Part shown: one piece after another, positions 17,436-28,922 of the stretch
Layout of the letters: every line of letters begins with the position of its first letter
How positions within the stretch are numbered: position 1 is the stretch's first letter
Origin: Kumtagia ephedrae
Lineage (GTDB): Bacteria > Pseudomonadota > Alphaproteobacteria > Rhizobiales > Rhizobiaceae
Assembly (NCBI RefSeq): GCF_003012745.1
Contig: NZ_PXYK01000035.1
Location: forward strand, 1-56,315
Direction: 5' to 3'
Length of the DNA stretch: 56,315 bases
Position numbers and translations under genes: made by a program
Notes under the pieces: model-generated
The model's input: only the letters and a program-made list of their open reading frames with translations
Told to the model about the DNA's origin: nothing
Database searches by the model: none

Positions 17436-18338
17436 ATGCTCTACTTCCTGCAACAATTGCTCAACGGCCTGCATATCGGCGCCATCTACGCGCTGCTCGC
17501 CTTCGGCTATGCGCTGATCAACGGCGTCCTGCACCGCACCAATCTTGCCCATGGCGCCATCTTCGGCTTTGCCGGCCAGGTGACGATCCTGGCGGCGGTG
17601 TTCGGCTGGCAGGTGCTGTGGCTGGCCCTGCCGGCGACACTCGCCTTGGGCGTAGCGGTGGCGCTGGTCTACGGCGCCTTCGTCTCAGCCCTGCTCGGCC
17701 GCCATGTGCTGCTGCCGCTGGCACGCCTGGCGCCGAACGCCATCGTCGTCGCCACGCTCGGTGCCGCTCTGGCGCTCATGGAGGCCGGGCGGATCGCCGC
17801 GGAGACGCGGGACTTCTGGCTGCCGCCTCTGTTGACCGGAGCCGTCGTCTTCGCCGCCGCCGGCGATTTCCGCGTCACCCTGACAGCCATGCAGATCGTC
17901 AACTGCGCGGTCGCGGCGGTCACTCTCGTCCTGGCTTCGCGCTGGCTGGCCGTCAGCCGGTACGGCCGGGAGTGGCGTGCCGTCGCCGACGATCCGGCCG
18001 CCGCGGCGCTCTGCGCCGTCGACACGGGACAGGTCTTCATCCGCACCGTCGTCATCGGCGGGCTCGCCGCCAGCCTCGCGGGCATCCTCGCGGTGCTCTA
18101 CTACGGCAATATCGGCTTCGGCGCCGGCCTCGTCTTCGGCCTCAAGGTGCTGTTCGTCACGGCGATCGGCGGCTTCCTCTCGCCGCTGCGCGCCGCAGCC
18201 GGCGCCGCCTGCTTCGGCATCGCCGAGTCGGTGTGGTCGGGCTATTTTCCGATCGAGTGGCGGGACGGCTGGATGCTGGCCCTGCTCTGCGCGCTTCTGG
18301 TGCTGCGGCCGGAGCGCGCCCGCGACGCGCGCGTCTGA
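17436..18338 (+). CDS. Orphan LivH-type ABC transporter permease
   Basis: 300 aa, about eight hydrophobic helices. The opening MLYFLQQLLNGLHIGAIYAL and FGYALINGVLHRTNLAHGAI matches LivH-type permeases; the EAA-like loop is SRYGREWRAVADDPAAAAL near residues 170-190 and GLVFGLKVLFVTAIGGF near 230. No ATPase, LivM or binding protein is nearby, so it must borrow partners or work with genes elsewhere. It diverges from the CGNR regulator. Confidence 0.85.
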   Translation: MLYFLQQLLNGLHIGAIYALLAFGYALINGVLHRTNLAHGAIFGFAGQVTILAAVFGWQVLWLALPATLALGVAVALVYGAFVSALLGRHVLLPLARLAPNAIVVATLGAALALMEAGRIAAETRDFWLPPLLTGAVVFAAAGDFRVTLTAMQIVNCAVAAVTLVLASRWLAVSRYGREWRAVADDPAAAALCAVDTGQVFIRTVVIGGLAASLAGILAVLYYGNIGFGAGLVFGLKVLFVTAIGGFLSPLRAAAGAACFGIAESVWSGYFPIEWRDGWMLALLCALLVLRPERARDARV

Positions 18339-18553
18339 TTCGACCGGCGGCACCCGGACAGGGTTTCGCCCGGCATTAGACATTCGTCGAATGCCGGCAC
18401 ACGACGGCGCGGTTCCGCAACGTCACCTGGTACAATCTCCGACCCGGTCTGCACCAGCCGAGTTGACGCACGCCGCGCTCGTGTCCTACCGATGCTGCAT
18501 CGGTTCGCCGAAAGAAACCGGGTGAACACGGCGGATCGCTGATCGGGAGGAAC

Positions 18554-19141
18554 ATGATGGGAGGGCTGCTCGCTCTTGCGAGAGGCGTTGATCGCCTCAA
18601 CGAATTCATCGGGAAATGGGTCGCCTGGCTGATCCTGGTGTCGATCCTGATCAGCGCCGGCAACGCGGTGATCCGCAAGGCGTTCAACATCTCGTCCAAC
18701 GCCTGGCTCGAATTGCAGTGGTACCTGTTCGGCGCAGCCTTCCTGCTCGCCGCCGCCTATACGCTGAAACAGAACGAGCACATCCGCATCGACATCGTCT
18801 ACGGCATGTTCTCGCGCCGCGTGCAGCACTGGATCGACCTGTTCGGCCACGTCTTTTTCCTGATGCCGTTCGTCATCCTGATGATCGTCTACTTCATTCC
18901 TTACGTTTCGCTGTCCTTCCGCAGCGGCGAGGTCTCGACCAATGCCGGCGGCCTGATCATCTGGCCGGCCAAGTCGATGCTCCTGATCGGTTTCTTCCTG
19001 CTCGGCCTTCAGGGCGTGTCGGAGATCATCAAAAAGATCGCGGTGATGCGCGGCGACATGGATGATCCCACTCCTTTCATCTCCGTGCATGAGCAGGCCG
19101 AGCTCGAGGCCAAGGCGCTGGCCGAGGAGGTGCGCTCGTGA
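18554..19141 (+). CDS. TRAP transporter small permease (DctQ family)
   Basis: 195 aa, four membrane helices (about residues 18-40, 55-75, 100-120, 140-160). The pattern WLILVSILISAGNAVIRKAF and WLELQWYLFGAAFLLAAAY is that of DctQ proteins of the FcbT2-like group. GGGAGG precedes the ATG. Its TGA overlaps the GTG start of dctM by 4 bp. It anchors and stabilises the large permease. Confidence 0.93.
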   Translation: MMGGLLALARGVDRLNEFIGKWVAWLILVSILISAGNAVIRKAFNISSNAWLELQWYLFGAAFLLAAAYTLKQNEHIRIDIVYGMFSRRVQHWIDLFGHVFFLMPFVILMIVYFIPYVSLSFRSGEVSTNAGGLIIWPAKSMLLIGFFLLGLQGVSEIIKKIAVMRGDMDDPTPFISVHEQAELEAKALAEEVRS

Positions 19142-20946
19142 TCGAGTTCATCGCCCAGAACATGGCGCCGATCATGTTCTTCTCGCTGATCGTCTTCCTC
19201 CTGCTCGGCTATCCCGTCGCCTTTTCGCTGGCGGCCAACGGCCTGCTGTTCTTCTTCATCGGCGTCGAGCTGGCGCCATATTCCAACAACAGCATCAACC
19301 TGTCGTGGCCGCTTCTCTACGCGCTGCCCGAGCGTTTCTGGGGCGTCATGTCGAACGAGACGCTCCTGGCCATCCCGTTCTTCACCTTCATGGGCATCGT
19401 GCTCGAACGATCGGGCATGGCCGAGGACCTGCTCGACACCATCGGCCAGCTGTTCGGGCCGATCCGCGGCGGCCTTGCCTATGCGGTCATCTTCGTCGGC
19501 GCGCTGCTTGCCGCCACCACCGGCGTGGTCGCCGCCTCGGTCATCGCCATGGGGCTGATCTCGCTGCCGATCATGCTGCGCTACGGCTATGACCGGCGGG
19601 TCGCCTCCGGCGTGATCGCGGCATCCGGCACGCTGGCGCAGATCATCCCGCCGTCCCTGGTGCTGATCGTGCTTGCCGACCAGCTCGGCCGCTCGGTCGG
19701 CGACATGTATGCCGGCGCGATCATCCCCGGCCTGGTGCTGACCGGCCTCTACATGGGCTACATCTTCATCATGTCGCTGCTGCGGCCGAAGGCGATGCCG
19801 GCCCTGCCGCTCGAGGCGCGCACGCTCGGCCACGGCGTCACCTCGCTGGCGGTAGCGCTGGCCGTGGCGGCCGCGATCGCCTATGCCGCGCACGTCTATC
19901 TCACGCCGACGCAGGGCAGCAATGCCGACATTCTCGGCGCCACCGTCGGCGTCATCGTCATCTACGTGGTGGCGATCGCCGACAGGAGCTTCAACATCAA
20001 CATGATGTCGAAGCTGGCGCAGCAGGTCATCATCGTGCTGATCCCGCCGCTGGCGCTGATCTTCCTGGTGCTCGGCACCATCTTCCTCGGCATCGCCACC
20101 CCGACCGAGGGCGGCGCGATGGGCGCGGTCGGCGCGCTGGTCATGGCCGCCGTGAAAGGCCGGCTGTCGCTCGACGTGATCCGGCAGGCGCTCGCCTCGA
20201 CGACGCGGCTTTCCAGCTTCGTGCTGTTCATCCTGATCGGTGCGCGGGTCTTCTCGCTCACCTTCTACGGCGTCAACGGCCATCTCTGGGTCGAACACCT
20301 GCTGGTATCGCTACCGGGCGGCGAAATCGGCTTCCTGATCGCCGTTAACGTGCTGGTCTTCCTGCTGGCGTTCTTCCTCGACTTCTTCGAGCTCGCCTTC
20401 ATCATCGTGCCGCTGCTGGTGCCCGCAGCCAACGCGCTCGGCATCGACCTGATCTGGTTCGGCGTGCTGCTCGGCGTCAACATGCAGACGAGCTTCATGC
20501 ATCCGCCCTTCGGCTTCGCGCTGTTCTACCTGCGCTCGGTGGCGGCGCGTGTGCCTTATCTCGATCGTATCACGGGGAAAAGCATCCAGCCGGTGACCAC
20601 CGGCCAGATCTATTGGGGCGCGGTACCCTTCGTCTGCATCCAGATCATCATGGTGGCGCTGGTGATCGCATTCCCGCAGATGGTCATGCACTACAAGGGC
20701 ACGGTGGTCGATCCGGCCGATGTCGAGATCGTGCTGCCGCCGATGGGCGGCGGCCAGCCCGGATTGCCGGGACTCGGCCAGCCGGGCCTGGATGGCTCGC
20801 CGCCTTTGGGGACGAATCCGGCGGCGCCGGCCCAGCCCGCGCCGTCGGCGACGGACCTGTCGCAGCCGCCGAGCTTCGGCAGCGAGCCGCCCGCCCAGCC
20901 GACGGCGCCAGCCACCGACCTGTCGAAGCCGCCAAGCTTCAACTGA
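19138..20946 (+). CDS. TRAP transporter large permease (DctM family) with Pro-rich C-terminal tail
   Basis: 602 aa; GTG start within GTGA overlapping dctQ. About 12-14 membrane helices with DctM landmarks: SLAANGLLFFFIGVELAP, ATTGVVAASVIAMGLISLP, GTLAQIIPPSLVLIVLAD and ATPTEGGAMGAVGALVMA. It forms the sodium-coupled carrier. The last 65 residues or so are unusual: a hydrophilic Pro/Gly/Ala-rich tail with GLPGLGQPGL and a twice-repeated ATDLSxPPSF motif ending at the stop. Such a tail is longer than in most DctM proteins. Confidence 0.93.
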   Translation: MIEFIAQNMAPIMFFSLIVFLLLGYPVAFSLAANGLLFFFIGVELAPYSNNSINLSWPLLYALPERFWGVMSNETLLAIPFFTFMGIVLERSGMAEDLLDTIGQLFGPIRGGLAYAVIFVGALLAATTGVVAASVIAMGLISLPIMLRYGYDRRVASGVIAASGTLAQIIPPSLVLIVLADQLGRSVGDMYAGAIIPGLVLTGLYMGYIFIMSLLRPKAMPALPLEARTLGHGVTSLAVALAVAAAIAYAAHVYLTPTQGSNADILGATVGVIVIYVVAIADRSFNINMMSKLAQQVIIVLIPPLALIFLVLGTIFLGIATPTEGGAMGAVGALVMAAVKGRLSLDVIRQALASTTRLSSFVLFILIGARVFSLTFYGVNGHLWVEHLLVSLPGGEIGFLIAVNVLVFLLAFFLDFFELAFIIVPLLVPAANALGIDLIWFGVLLGVNMQTSFMHPPFGFALFYLRSVAARVPYLDRITGKSIQPVTTGQIYWGAVPFVCIQIIMVALVIAFPQMVMHYKGTVVDPADVEIVLPPMGGGQPGLPGLGQPGLDGSPPLGTNPAAPAQPAPSATDLSQPPSFGSEPPAQPTAPATDLSKPPSFN

Positions 20947-21078
20947 TGCCTGATGGCCGCTATGATCGACCTCCCGCCCGCTTCGGGCCCTTGGGTCATC
21001 TCCCTCCGGGAGGTACCGGACGAAGCGAGGCGGGTAAGCGACCGAACGGCAAAGGAACGCCGATATGAGGCTGGGGCG

Positions 21079-22110
21079 ATGAAGGCGGTCAGGCTGGAGG
21101 CCATCGGCGTGCTCGCCACGCGCGACATTGCCAAGCCGGTTCCCGGCCCGGACGACCTGCTGGTGCGGGTCGAAGCCTGTGGAATATGCGGCACGGACCG
21201 CCACCTCTTCCGTGGCGAGTTCCCATCGAAGCCGCCGGTGACCCTGGGCCACGAATTCTCCGGCATCGTCGAGGCGGTGGGCAGCGGGGTGAGCGGCTTC
21301 GCCGTCGGCGACCGCATCACCGGCGACCCCAACATCGCCTGCGGCAGGTGCCCGCACTGCCAGAACGGACGCGTCAATCTCTGCCGAAGCCTGCAGGCGA
21401 TCGGCATCCACCGCGACGGCGGCCTCGCAGATTACGTGATCGTGCCGCAGAAGCAGGCGTTCGCGTTGCCCGCCAGCCTCGCGCCGACGCACGGCGCCTT
21501 CTGCGAGCCGCTGGCCTGCTGCCTGCACGGCATCGACATCGCGGCCATCAAGGCGGGTTCCTCCGTCGTCGTGCTCGGCGGCGGCGTCATCGGCCTGCTC
21601 GTCGTCCAGCTCGCACGCCTGGCTGGCGCCTCGACGGTGATCCTGTCGACCCGCCAGGCGTCCAAGCGCGCGCTTGCCGAGGAGCTCGGCGCCACGGCGA
21701 CGGTCGACCCGTCCGCCTCCGACGTGATCGGGCAGGTGGCAGGCCCGGACGGTCTGGTGCCGGGCGGGGTCGACGTGGTGATCGAATGCGCCGGCGTGCG
21801 CGACACGGTCGAACAGGCGCCGCGGCTTGTCCGCGCCGGCGGCACGGTGGTGATCCTCGGCGTCATGCCGCAGGGCGAAAAGGTCGAGATCGAGCCGTTC
21901 GATCTGCTGTTCCGCGAACTGCGGGTGCTCGGCTCCTTCATCAATCCGTTCGTGCACCGGCGCGCCGCCGAGTTGATCGCCTCCGGCACGATCAAGGTCG
22001 AGAAGCTCGTTTCGAGGCAGGTGAGCCTCGACGAGGCCCCGCAGGTCATCGCCAACCCGCCGGGGCCGGGCGAGGTCAAGGTGCTGGTGGTGCCATCGGG
22101 TACTCGCTGA
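21079..22110 (+). CDS. Zinc-dependent alcohol dehydrogenase (MDR superfamily)
   Basis: 343 aa. Catalytic zinc ligands are seen in CGICGTDRHLF (Cys near 36) and GHEFSG (His-Glu near 60); structural zinc cysteines in CGRCPHCQNGRVNLC; NAD(P)-binding motif VVLGGGVIGLLVVQLARLAG near 165-185. The ATG 21079 start gives the usual 340-350-aa length; an upstream in-frame extension reads spacer DNA. It follows dctM on the same strand after 132 bp and may oxidise a polyol or hydroxy acid imported by the TRAP system (inference). Confidence 0.9.
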   Translation: MKAVRLEAIGVLATRDIAKPVPGPDDLLVRVEACGICGTDRHLFRGEFPSKPPVTLGHEFSGIVEAVGSGVSGFAVGDRITGDPNIACGRCPHCQNGRVNLCRSLQAIGIHRDGGLADYVIVPQKQAFALPASLAPTHGAFCEPLACCLHGIDIAAIKAGSSVVVLGGGVIGLLVVQLARLAGASTVILSTRQASKRALAEELGATATVDPSASDVIGQVAGPDGLVPGGVDVVIECAGVRDTVEQAPRLVRAGGTVVILGVMPQGEKVEIEPFDLLFRELRVLGSFINPFVHRRAAELIASGTIKVEKLVSRQVSLDEAPQVIANPPGPGEVKVLVVPSGTR

Positions 22111-22225
22111 AGCGCAGAGGGCTTGCCGGAACCGGCGGTCGATGACGCGCGCCCGAAGCACGTCTCCCGAAAGTGCGCAGCGGGTCCGCTATGAAGACAC
22201 GCGCAAATTCAACAACCTACAGCAC

Positions 22226-22252
22226 GTCGCATGAATCGTTTTTTCACGCGAC
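22226..22252. terminator. Hairpin between convergent genes
   Basis: GTCGCATGAA and TTCACGCGAC pair over 10 positions with one mismatch around a T-rich loop, between the dehydrogenase stop (plus) and the DctP stop (minus). A second imperfect stem lies at about 22267-22292 (GGGGAAGG.. / ..CCTCCCC). They may end transcription from both sides, although no T-run follows the stems. Confidence 0.4.
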
Positions 22253-22306
22253 GCGCGGTAGGCGACGGGGAAGGCGTGTGCACACCCTCCCCATTCGCAG
22301 CGATCG

Positions 22307-23464
<1,158 letters not shown>

Positions 23465-23548
23465 TCATGTCGCTCAGACGGCGCTGGACCCATGATGCAT
23501 GACCGCTGGCCCAAGTCCAGATGAAGAGGTCTCGCGGCAGATGAAACC

Positions 23549-23587
23549 GAAAAACCGAAGGCCCCGAAGATGGTGTCTCCGGGGCCT
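23549..23587 (-). terminator. Rho-independent terminator after the first DctP gene
   Basis: On the minus strand AGGCCCCG, a 13-nt loop, CGGGGCCT (perfect 8-bp stem), then TCGGTTTTT. It begins about 28 nt past the stop of the DctP gene ending at 23615 and lies before the second DctP gene. Confidence 0.88.
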
Positions 23588-23614
23588 CTTCTTCACTCGG
23601 AAGATTCTGGAGCG

Positions 23615-24889
<1,275 letters not shown>

Positions 24890-24947
24890 CTATAGTCTTA
24901 GCGGCCGTGCGACGGTTGGAGAGGCGCGCGCGGATTCTGCCGCGCTT

Positions 24948-24970
24948 CCGCAATGCTGCCGCAATGTTTG
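24948..24970. promoter_or_regulatory. Direct repeat (11-bp period), likely response-regulator site 1
   Basis: CCGCAATG occurs at 24948-24955 and again at 24959-24966, one helical turn apart, 38 bp before the response-regulator ATG. Tandem half-sites at 10-11 bp are the usual binding mode of OmpR-family regulators. A close match lies upstream of the lipoprotein gene at 27079. Confidence 0.55.
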
Positions 24971-25007
24971 TGGCCGAGAGGGGAATGCGAAAACAGGCGC
25001 CGGACGC

Positions 25008-25679
25008 ATGCGCATATTGCTGGTTGAGGACGAGAAGCAGATGGCCGAAGCGCTTTCGGCGGCGCTGGGCAGGCAAGGCATCGTCATCGATCACACCCCG
25101 CTGCTCGCCGATGCCGTCGAGCTGACGCGGCAGAACGTCTACGATGCGATCCTGCTCGACCGGCGCCTGCCCGACGGCGAGGGGCTGACCTTCATTCCGC
25201 AACTGCGACGTGCGGGCATCGACACGCCGGTCGTCGTCCTGACCGCCCACAACGAGCCGATGGAACGCGTCGAGGGCCTCGACATCGGTGCCGACGACTA
25301 TCTGGGCAAACCGTTCCTCGTCGAGGAGCTGATGGCACGGCTGCGCGCCGTGCTGCGGCGGCGGGCGAGCCTCGCCGAGCCGCGGATCACGGTCGGCAGG
25401 ATGGAGATCGATCCGCTGCATATGAGCGTGAGCGTCGGCGCGGTGCCTCTCGACCTGCCGCGGCGGGAGCTCCTGGTCCTATCGGCGCTTGCCAAGCGGC
25501 ACGGCAGGACCGTTCTTCGGTCCGTGCTGGAAGCGGCGGTCTACAATTACGAGGAAGAGATCCAGTCCAACGCGCTCGACGCGCATATCTCGCGGCTGCG
25601 CAGGCGGTTGCTGGATGCCGGGGCCGGCGTGACCATCCACGGCATCAGGGGCGTCGGCTATCTCCTGAAGGAAGAATGA
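25008..25679 (+). CDS. OmpR-family response regulator
   Basis: 223 aa. Receiver domain (residues 1-115): acidic pair in LLVEDEK, phospho-acceptor Asp in AILLDRRLPDGEG near 51, switch Thr in VVVLTAHNE, Lys in DYLGKPFLVEEL. C-terminal winged helix (about 125-220) with LPRRELLVLSALAKRHGRTV and HISRLRRRLLDAG. ATG 25008 gives the usual length; the longer in-frame extension was rejected as spacer. It overlaps the kinase gene by 4 bp (ATGA). It probably binds the repeat at 24948-24970 and so controls itself (inference). Confidence 0.94.
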   Translation: MRILLVEDEKQMAEALSAALGRQGIVIDHTPLLADAVELTRQNVYDAILLDRRLPDGEGLTFIPQLRRAGIDTPVVVLTAHNEPMERVEGLDIGADDYLGKPFLVEELMARLRAVLRRRASLAEPRITVGRMEIDPLHMSVSVGAVPLDLPRRELLVLSALAKRHGRTVLRSVLEAAVYNYEEEIQSNALDAHISRLRRRLLDAGAGVTIHGIRGVGYLLKEE

Positions 25680-27007
25680 TGGGCGCCAGCAACACCTCGC
25701 TCCGGTGGAAACTGAGCTGGCAGCTCAGTCTCGTCTTCACGGCCGTGGTCGCAGCCGTCGCCCTCGGGCTTTGCTACTATGCGACCTTGATCCGCTCGCC
25801 CAACGTGGCGCTTGAAGACAGGGTCGGACCGGCGATCGTCGAAGCCATCATGCGTGATGCCGAGGGCCGGTTCGAGATCCGTGATACGCCTTTGCTCGCG
25901 TCGATCAGGGAGCATAACCCCGACCTCTGGTTCGTCGCCGCGACCATTGACGGCGCGACCGCATCCTACGGCGATGTCCCGGCGGCTTATGCCGGGCTCA
26001 TCAGCCAGATACATCTTGTCAAGGATGCCGATATCCGCGGTCCCGGCGGCAGCGGCGAAGTCGTATCCATCGACGACGTCGAGACGGCGCTTGGCGAGGT
26101 CCGCTTCATGATCGGCGGCAGCTCCGGCCACGACTGGCCGTACCTGACGATCCTGCGCCGCATGTATCTGATTTACGTGCCGCTGGTGGCCATGGCTCTT
26201 CCTGCCATCTTCGTCGCCGTGCCCCATATCGTGCGAGGCGCCCTATCCGGGTTGAGCGACGTCGTTCGAAAGGCGCCGGAGATCGATCCGCGCCGGCCCG
26301 GATCGCGCCTTCCGGTCGAGAACGTGCCGAAGGAGGTCGTGCCGCTGGTGGTCGCCTTCAATGCCGTGCTCGAGCGCCTCGAACGTCAGTTCCAGGCACG
26401 GCAGCGCTTCCTGGTCGACGCCGCGCACGAGCTGCGGACGCCGATCGCCATCATGCAGACGCGGATCGACGGCATGGTTGAAGGCGAGGAGCGCCGGCGC
26501 CTGCTCGACGACGTCGCGCGGCTGGGCGCGACGGCCGAGCAACTGCTCGATTTCGAGCGCAGCGGCCATGCGACCGATCTCCATGAGACGGTCGATCTCG
26601 TCGAAATGGCGCGGACTGTCGTCGCCGATATGGCGCCGCTGGCGATCGCCGCCGGCTACGAGATTTCCTTCGGGAGCGAGGTCGACCGGCTTGTGCGCCA
26701 GGGCAGCCCCTCGGCCCTGCCGCGGGCGCTCGGTAATCTGGTAAGCAACGCCATCGACCATGGCGGCAATGCCGGCGTGATCTCGGTCTCGGTTTCGGCC
26801 GCCGGGGAGATCGCCGTGGCCGACCAGGGCAAGGGAATCGCCGCGGACCTCCAGCATCTGGTGTTCGAGCCGTTCTACCGGGTCACGCCCCGCAGCAAGG
26901 GAGCCGGCCTGGGGCTCACCCTGGTGAAGCAGATCGTGTCGAACCATCGCGGCCGGGTCACCCTCGACAGCAGCCCGGCCGGAACGACGTTCACGATCCG
27001 GCTCTGA
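25676..27007 (+). CDS. Sensor histidine kinase
   Basis: 443-aa membrane kinase. One helix near residues 12-36, a periplasmic sensor region of about 125 residues, a second helix near 165-185 and a short HAMP-like linker. H-box FLVDAAHELRTPIAIMQTRI carries the phospho-acceptor His near 251; N-box NLVSNAIDHGGNAG; G-boxes DQGKGIA and GAGLGLTLVKQI. Cognate partner of the overlapping response regulator. The signal is unknown. Confidence 0.94.
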   Translation: MMGASNTSLRWKLSWQLSLVFTAVVAAVALGLCYYATLIRSPNVALEDRVGPAIVEAIMRDAEGRFEIRDTPLLASIREHNPDLWFVAATIDGATASYGDVPAAYAGLISQIHLVKDADIRGPGGSGEVVSIDDVETALGEVRFMIGGSSGHDWPYLTILRRMYLIYVPLVAMALPAIFVAVPHIVRGALSGLSDVVRKAPEIDPRRPGSRLPVENVPKEVVPLVVAFNAVLERLERQFQARQRFLVDAAHELRTPIAIMQTRIDGMVEGEERRRLLDDVARLGATAEQLLDFERSGHATDLHETVDLVEMARTVVADMAPLAIAAGYEISFGSEVDRLVRQGSPSALPRALGNLVSNAIDHGGNAGVISVSVSAAGEIAVADQGKGIAADLQHLVFEPFYRVTPRSKGAGLGLTLVKQIVSNHRGRVTLDSSPAGTTFTIRL

Positions 27008-27078
27008 ACCGGAGCCGGCTCCGAGTCGACCGACGACCTTTCAGCTCCGCTCATGATCGCGGTCCCCCGGGCGAGCCC

Positions 27079-27099
27079 GTAATGCTGCGGCAATGCTGA
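27079..27099. promoter_or_regulatory. Direct repeat (11-bp period), likely response-regulator site 2
   Basis: AATGCTG occurs at 27081-27087 and 27092-27098 with an 11-bp period. Aligned with the site at 24950-24970, 16 of 21 positions agree. It lies 93 bp upstream of the lipoprotein gene, which is therefore a likely target of the adjacent two-component system. Confidence 0.5.
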
Positions 27100-27192
27100 T
27101 CGCGCACGGTCGCCGTCGTCACGATCCGCGACAACGATGCTCGCGAGCCAGATCGCTCTCCATGTGTTCCGTCATTTGCTGGATGAACCGAA

Positions 27193-28038
27193 ATGCCGCT
27201 GCTTAGAACCGCCTTGCTGGCGTTGCCGATGACGCTGGCCATCGCCGGCTGCGCGTCGGTGCCCCTGAAGAAGGCCGGCACGCTTACGTCCTACAGCAAT
27301 CTGGGCGTGCCCAAGGGGACGTTGTCCAAGGCTCGCCGGTTCGTGGACGCGCAAGGTCTGGCTGCGGTCAAGACCGTCAGCATCGTTCCGACAAGTTTTG
27401 CGTTCGGCACCTCGCCGCGCGTCAGGAGCAAGGATGATCTGGCTCTGGTGGCCAACGCGCTCGACCGTGCGATCTGCATCGCGCTCAGCGACAGGTACCA
27501 CATGGTTCCCCTCGGCCAGCCCGCCGATCTGAAGGTTCGAGCCGTCGTCACCGACATCGTGCCGACCAACAAGGTCGTCGCCGGCGTTTCGACGGCGGTG
27601 ACCCTGGCGAGCGGCGCCTTCATGCCGCCCGAGGTGCCGGTCAGCGTGCCGCGCCTTCCGATCGGTCTTGGCGGGCTGGCCGTCGAAGCGGAGGCGGTGG
27701 ACAGCTCCGGCGTCCAGCGCGCTGCCATTATCTGGGCGCGCGGCGCGAACTCGATCCAGAACAAGCCCCGCGTCTCGGAGGTCGGCGACGCCTACGGTCT
27801 GGCCTCGACCTTCGGCAACGATTTCTCGCGCATGCTGATCACCGGCAAGGAGCCCAAGGGGCTGCAGCTTACGCTGCCGTCCGGCCAGCGGATCAAATCC
27901 ATGGTCGGAGGCAAGCACAAATACGCCGCCTGCGAGACTTTCGGCCGATCCCCCGGCATTCCGGGAATGGTGGCCGGCAAGTTCGGCGCGCCGCCGCAAT
28001 GGACGGACAAGCGCCCGAAACCGGCGGCGCTGTACTGA
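27193..28038 (+). CDS. DUF3313-like lipoprotein
   Basis: 281 aa. Lipoprotein signal with lipobox LAIAGC (Cys near residue 20). The body resembles DUF3313 lipoproteins: GTLTSYSNLGVPKGTLSKAR, IVPTSFAFG, LSDRYHMVPLGQPADLKVRA, TDIVPTNKVVAGVSTAVTLA. Probably outer-membrane anchored; function unknown. It follows the two-component system, and a copy of that system's putative binding repeat lies upstream. Confidence 0.82.
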   Translation: MPLLRTALLALPMTLAIAGCASVPLKKAGTLTSYSNLGVPKGTLSKARRFVDAQGLAAVKTVSIVPTSFAFGTSPRVRSKDDLALVANALDRAICIALSDRYHMVPLGQPADLKVRAVVTDIVPTNKVVAGVSTAVTLASGAFMPPEVPVSVPRLPIGLGGLAVEAEAVDSSGVQRAAIIWARGANSIQNKPRVSEVGDAYGLASTFGNDFSRMLITGKEPKGLQLTLPSGQRIKSMVGGKHKYAACETFGRSPGIPGMVAGKFGAPPQWTDKRPKPAALY

Positions 28039-28141
28039 CGGGGATCGGACCCCGGGGGCCGGCGTGCCTAATGGCCCTCCTCGTTCGGGGATCCTTGCAA
28101 GTCCAGTGGTCTTCGTATCGAACACAATCAGGAGCAGGCGC

Positions 28142-28744
28142 ATGTCGCTTTCCGGGTTTCAACACGCTCGGCGCGTTGTCATAGCATTGTTGCTGGCTTT
28201 CAGCTTTTGCATGCTTCTGTTCGTCGGTGCGGTGGGAAGCCCTGAGCGTCGCAACGACATCGAGATGGTCGGCGTTGCATTGATCGTGATCGGGATTGTC
28301 GGCCGGCTCTGGTGTACCCTCTACATAGGTGACAGAAAGGCGGCCGAGCTTGTCGTCCATGGGCCTTACTCCGTCAGTCGCAACCCGCTCTATTTTTTCT
28401 CGAGCATCGCTGCCGCTGGCGTCGGCGCCCAAACCGGCAGCATCACACTGTCCTTCCTGTTTTTCGTAGCTTCGACGATGATCTTCCGCATCGTCATTCT
28501 GCGGGAGGAACGGTATCTGCAGGATGCTTTCGGTGCCGCCTATTCGGCCTACACCGCCGACGTTCCCCGCTTCTGGCCGTGGCCTGCGCGCTATCGCGAT
28601 GTGCCTGCCTTGAGCGTGTCGACAGGCTGCATCTACGGCACGTTCAGGGATGGGCTCATCTTCTTCGTTGCCATGCCAGCATTCGGGCTTGCCGAATATC
28701 TTCAGGCGACGGGAGCGATCCCGGTGCTCGCAAGGCTATTTTAG
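28142..28744 (+). CDS. Isoprenylcysteine carboxyl methyltransferase-like (ICMT/PEMT) membrane protein
   Basis: 200 aa, four or five membrane helices. LVVHGPYSVSRNPLYFFSSI is the hallmark GPY..RNPxY motif of the ICMT/PEMT family, and ILREERYLQDAFGAAYSAYT matches its C-terminal E-E/R-x-L signature for SAM binding. ATG 28142 has AGGAG upstream; an earlier frame start at 28064 was rejected. The bacterial substrates of such enzymes are mostly unknown; lipid or small-molecule methylation is likely. Confidence 0.85.
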   Translation: MSLSGFQHARRVVIALLLAFSFCMLLFVGAVGSPERRNDIEMVGVALIVIGIVGRLWCTLYIGDRKAAELVVHGPYSVSRNPLYFFSSIAAAGVGAQTGSITLSFLFFVASTMIFRIVILREERYLQDAFGAAYSAYTADVPRFWPWPARYRDVPALSVSTGCIYGTFRDGLIFFVAMPAFGLAEYLQATGAIPVLARLF

Positions 28745-28922
28745 AGACGGATCGCAAAAAGCAGGACATGCGGGTGGAAGCGGCGTGCGCGTTACGGTCG
28801 ATCCGGTCACCATGACAAGGTCTTGTCGCGCACGCCGCCGTATCCAAGGCTGTTCCGCGCCTTGGCAAGCATACCGCCTTCGCCTATTTTACGGCCGCAT
28901 CGCGTCATCACGAAAGCCGAAA

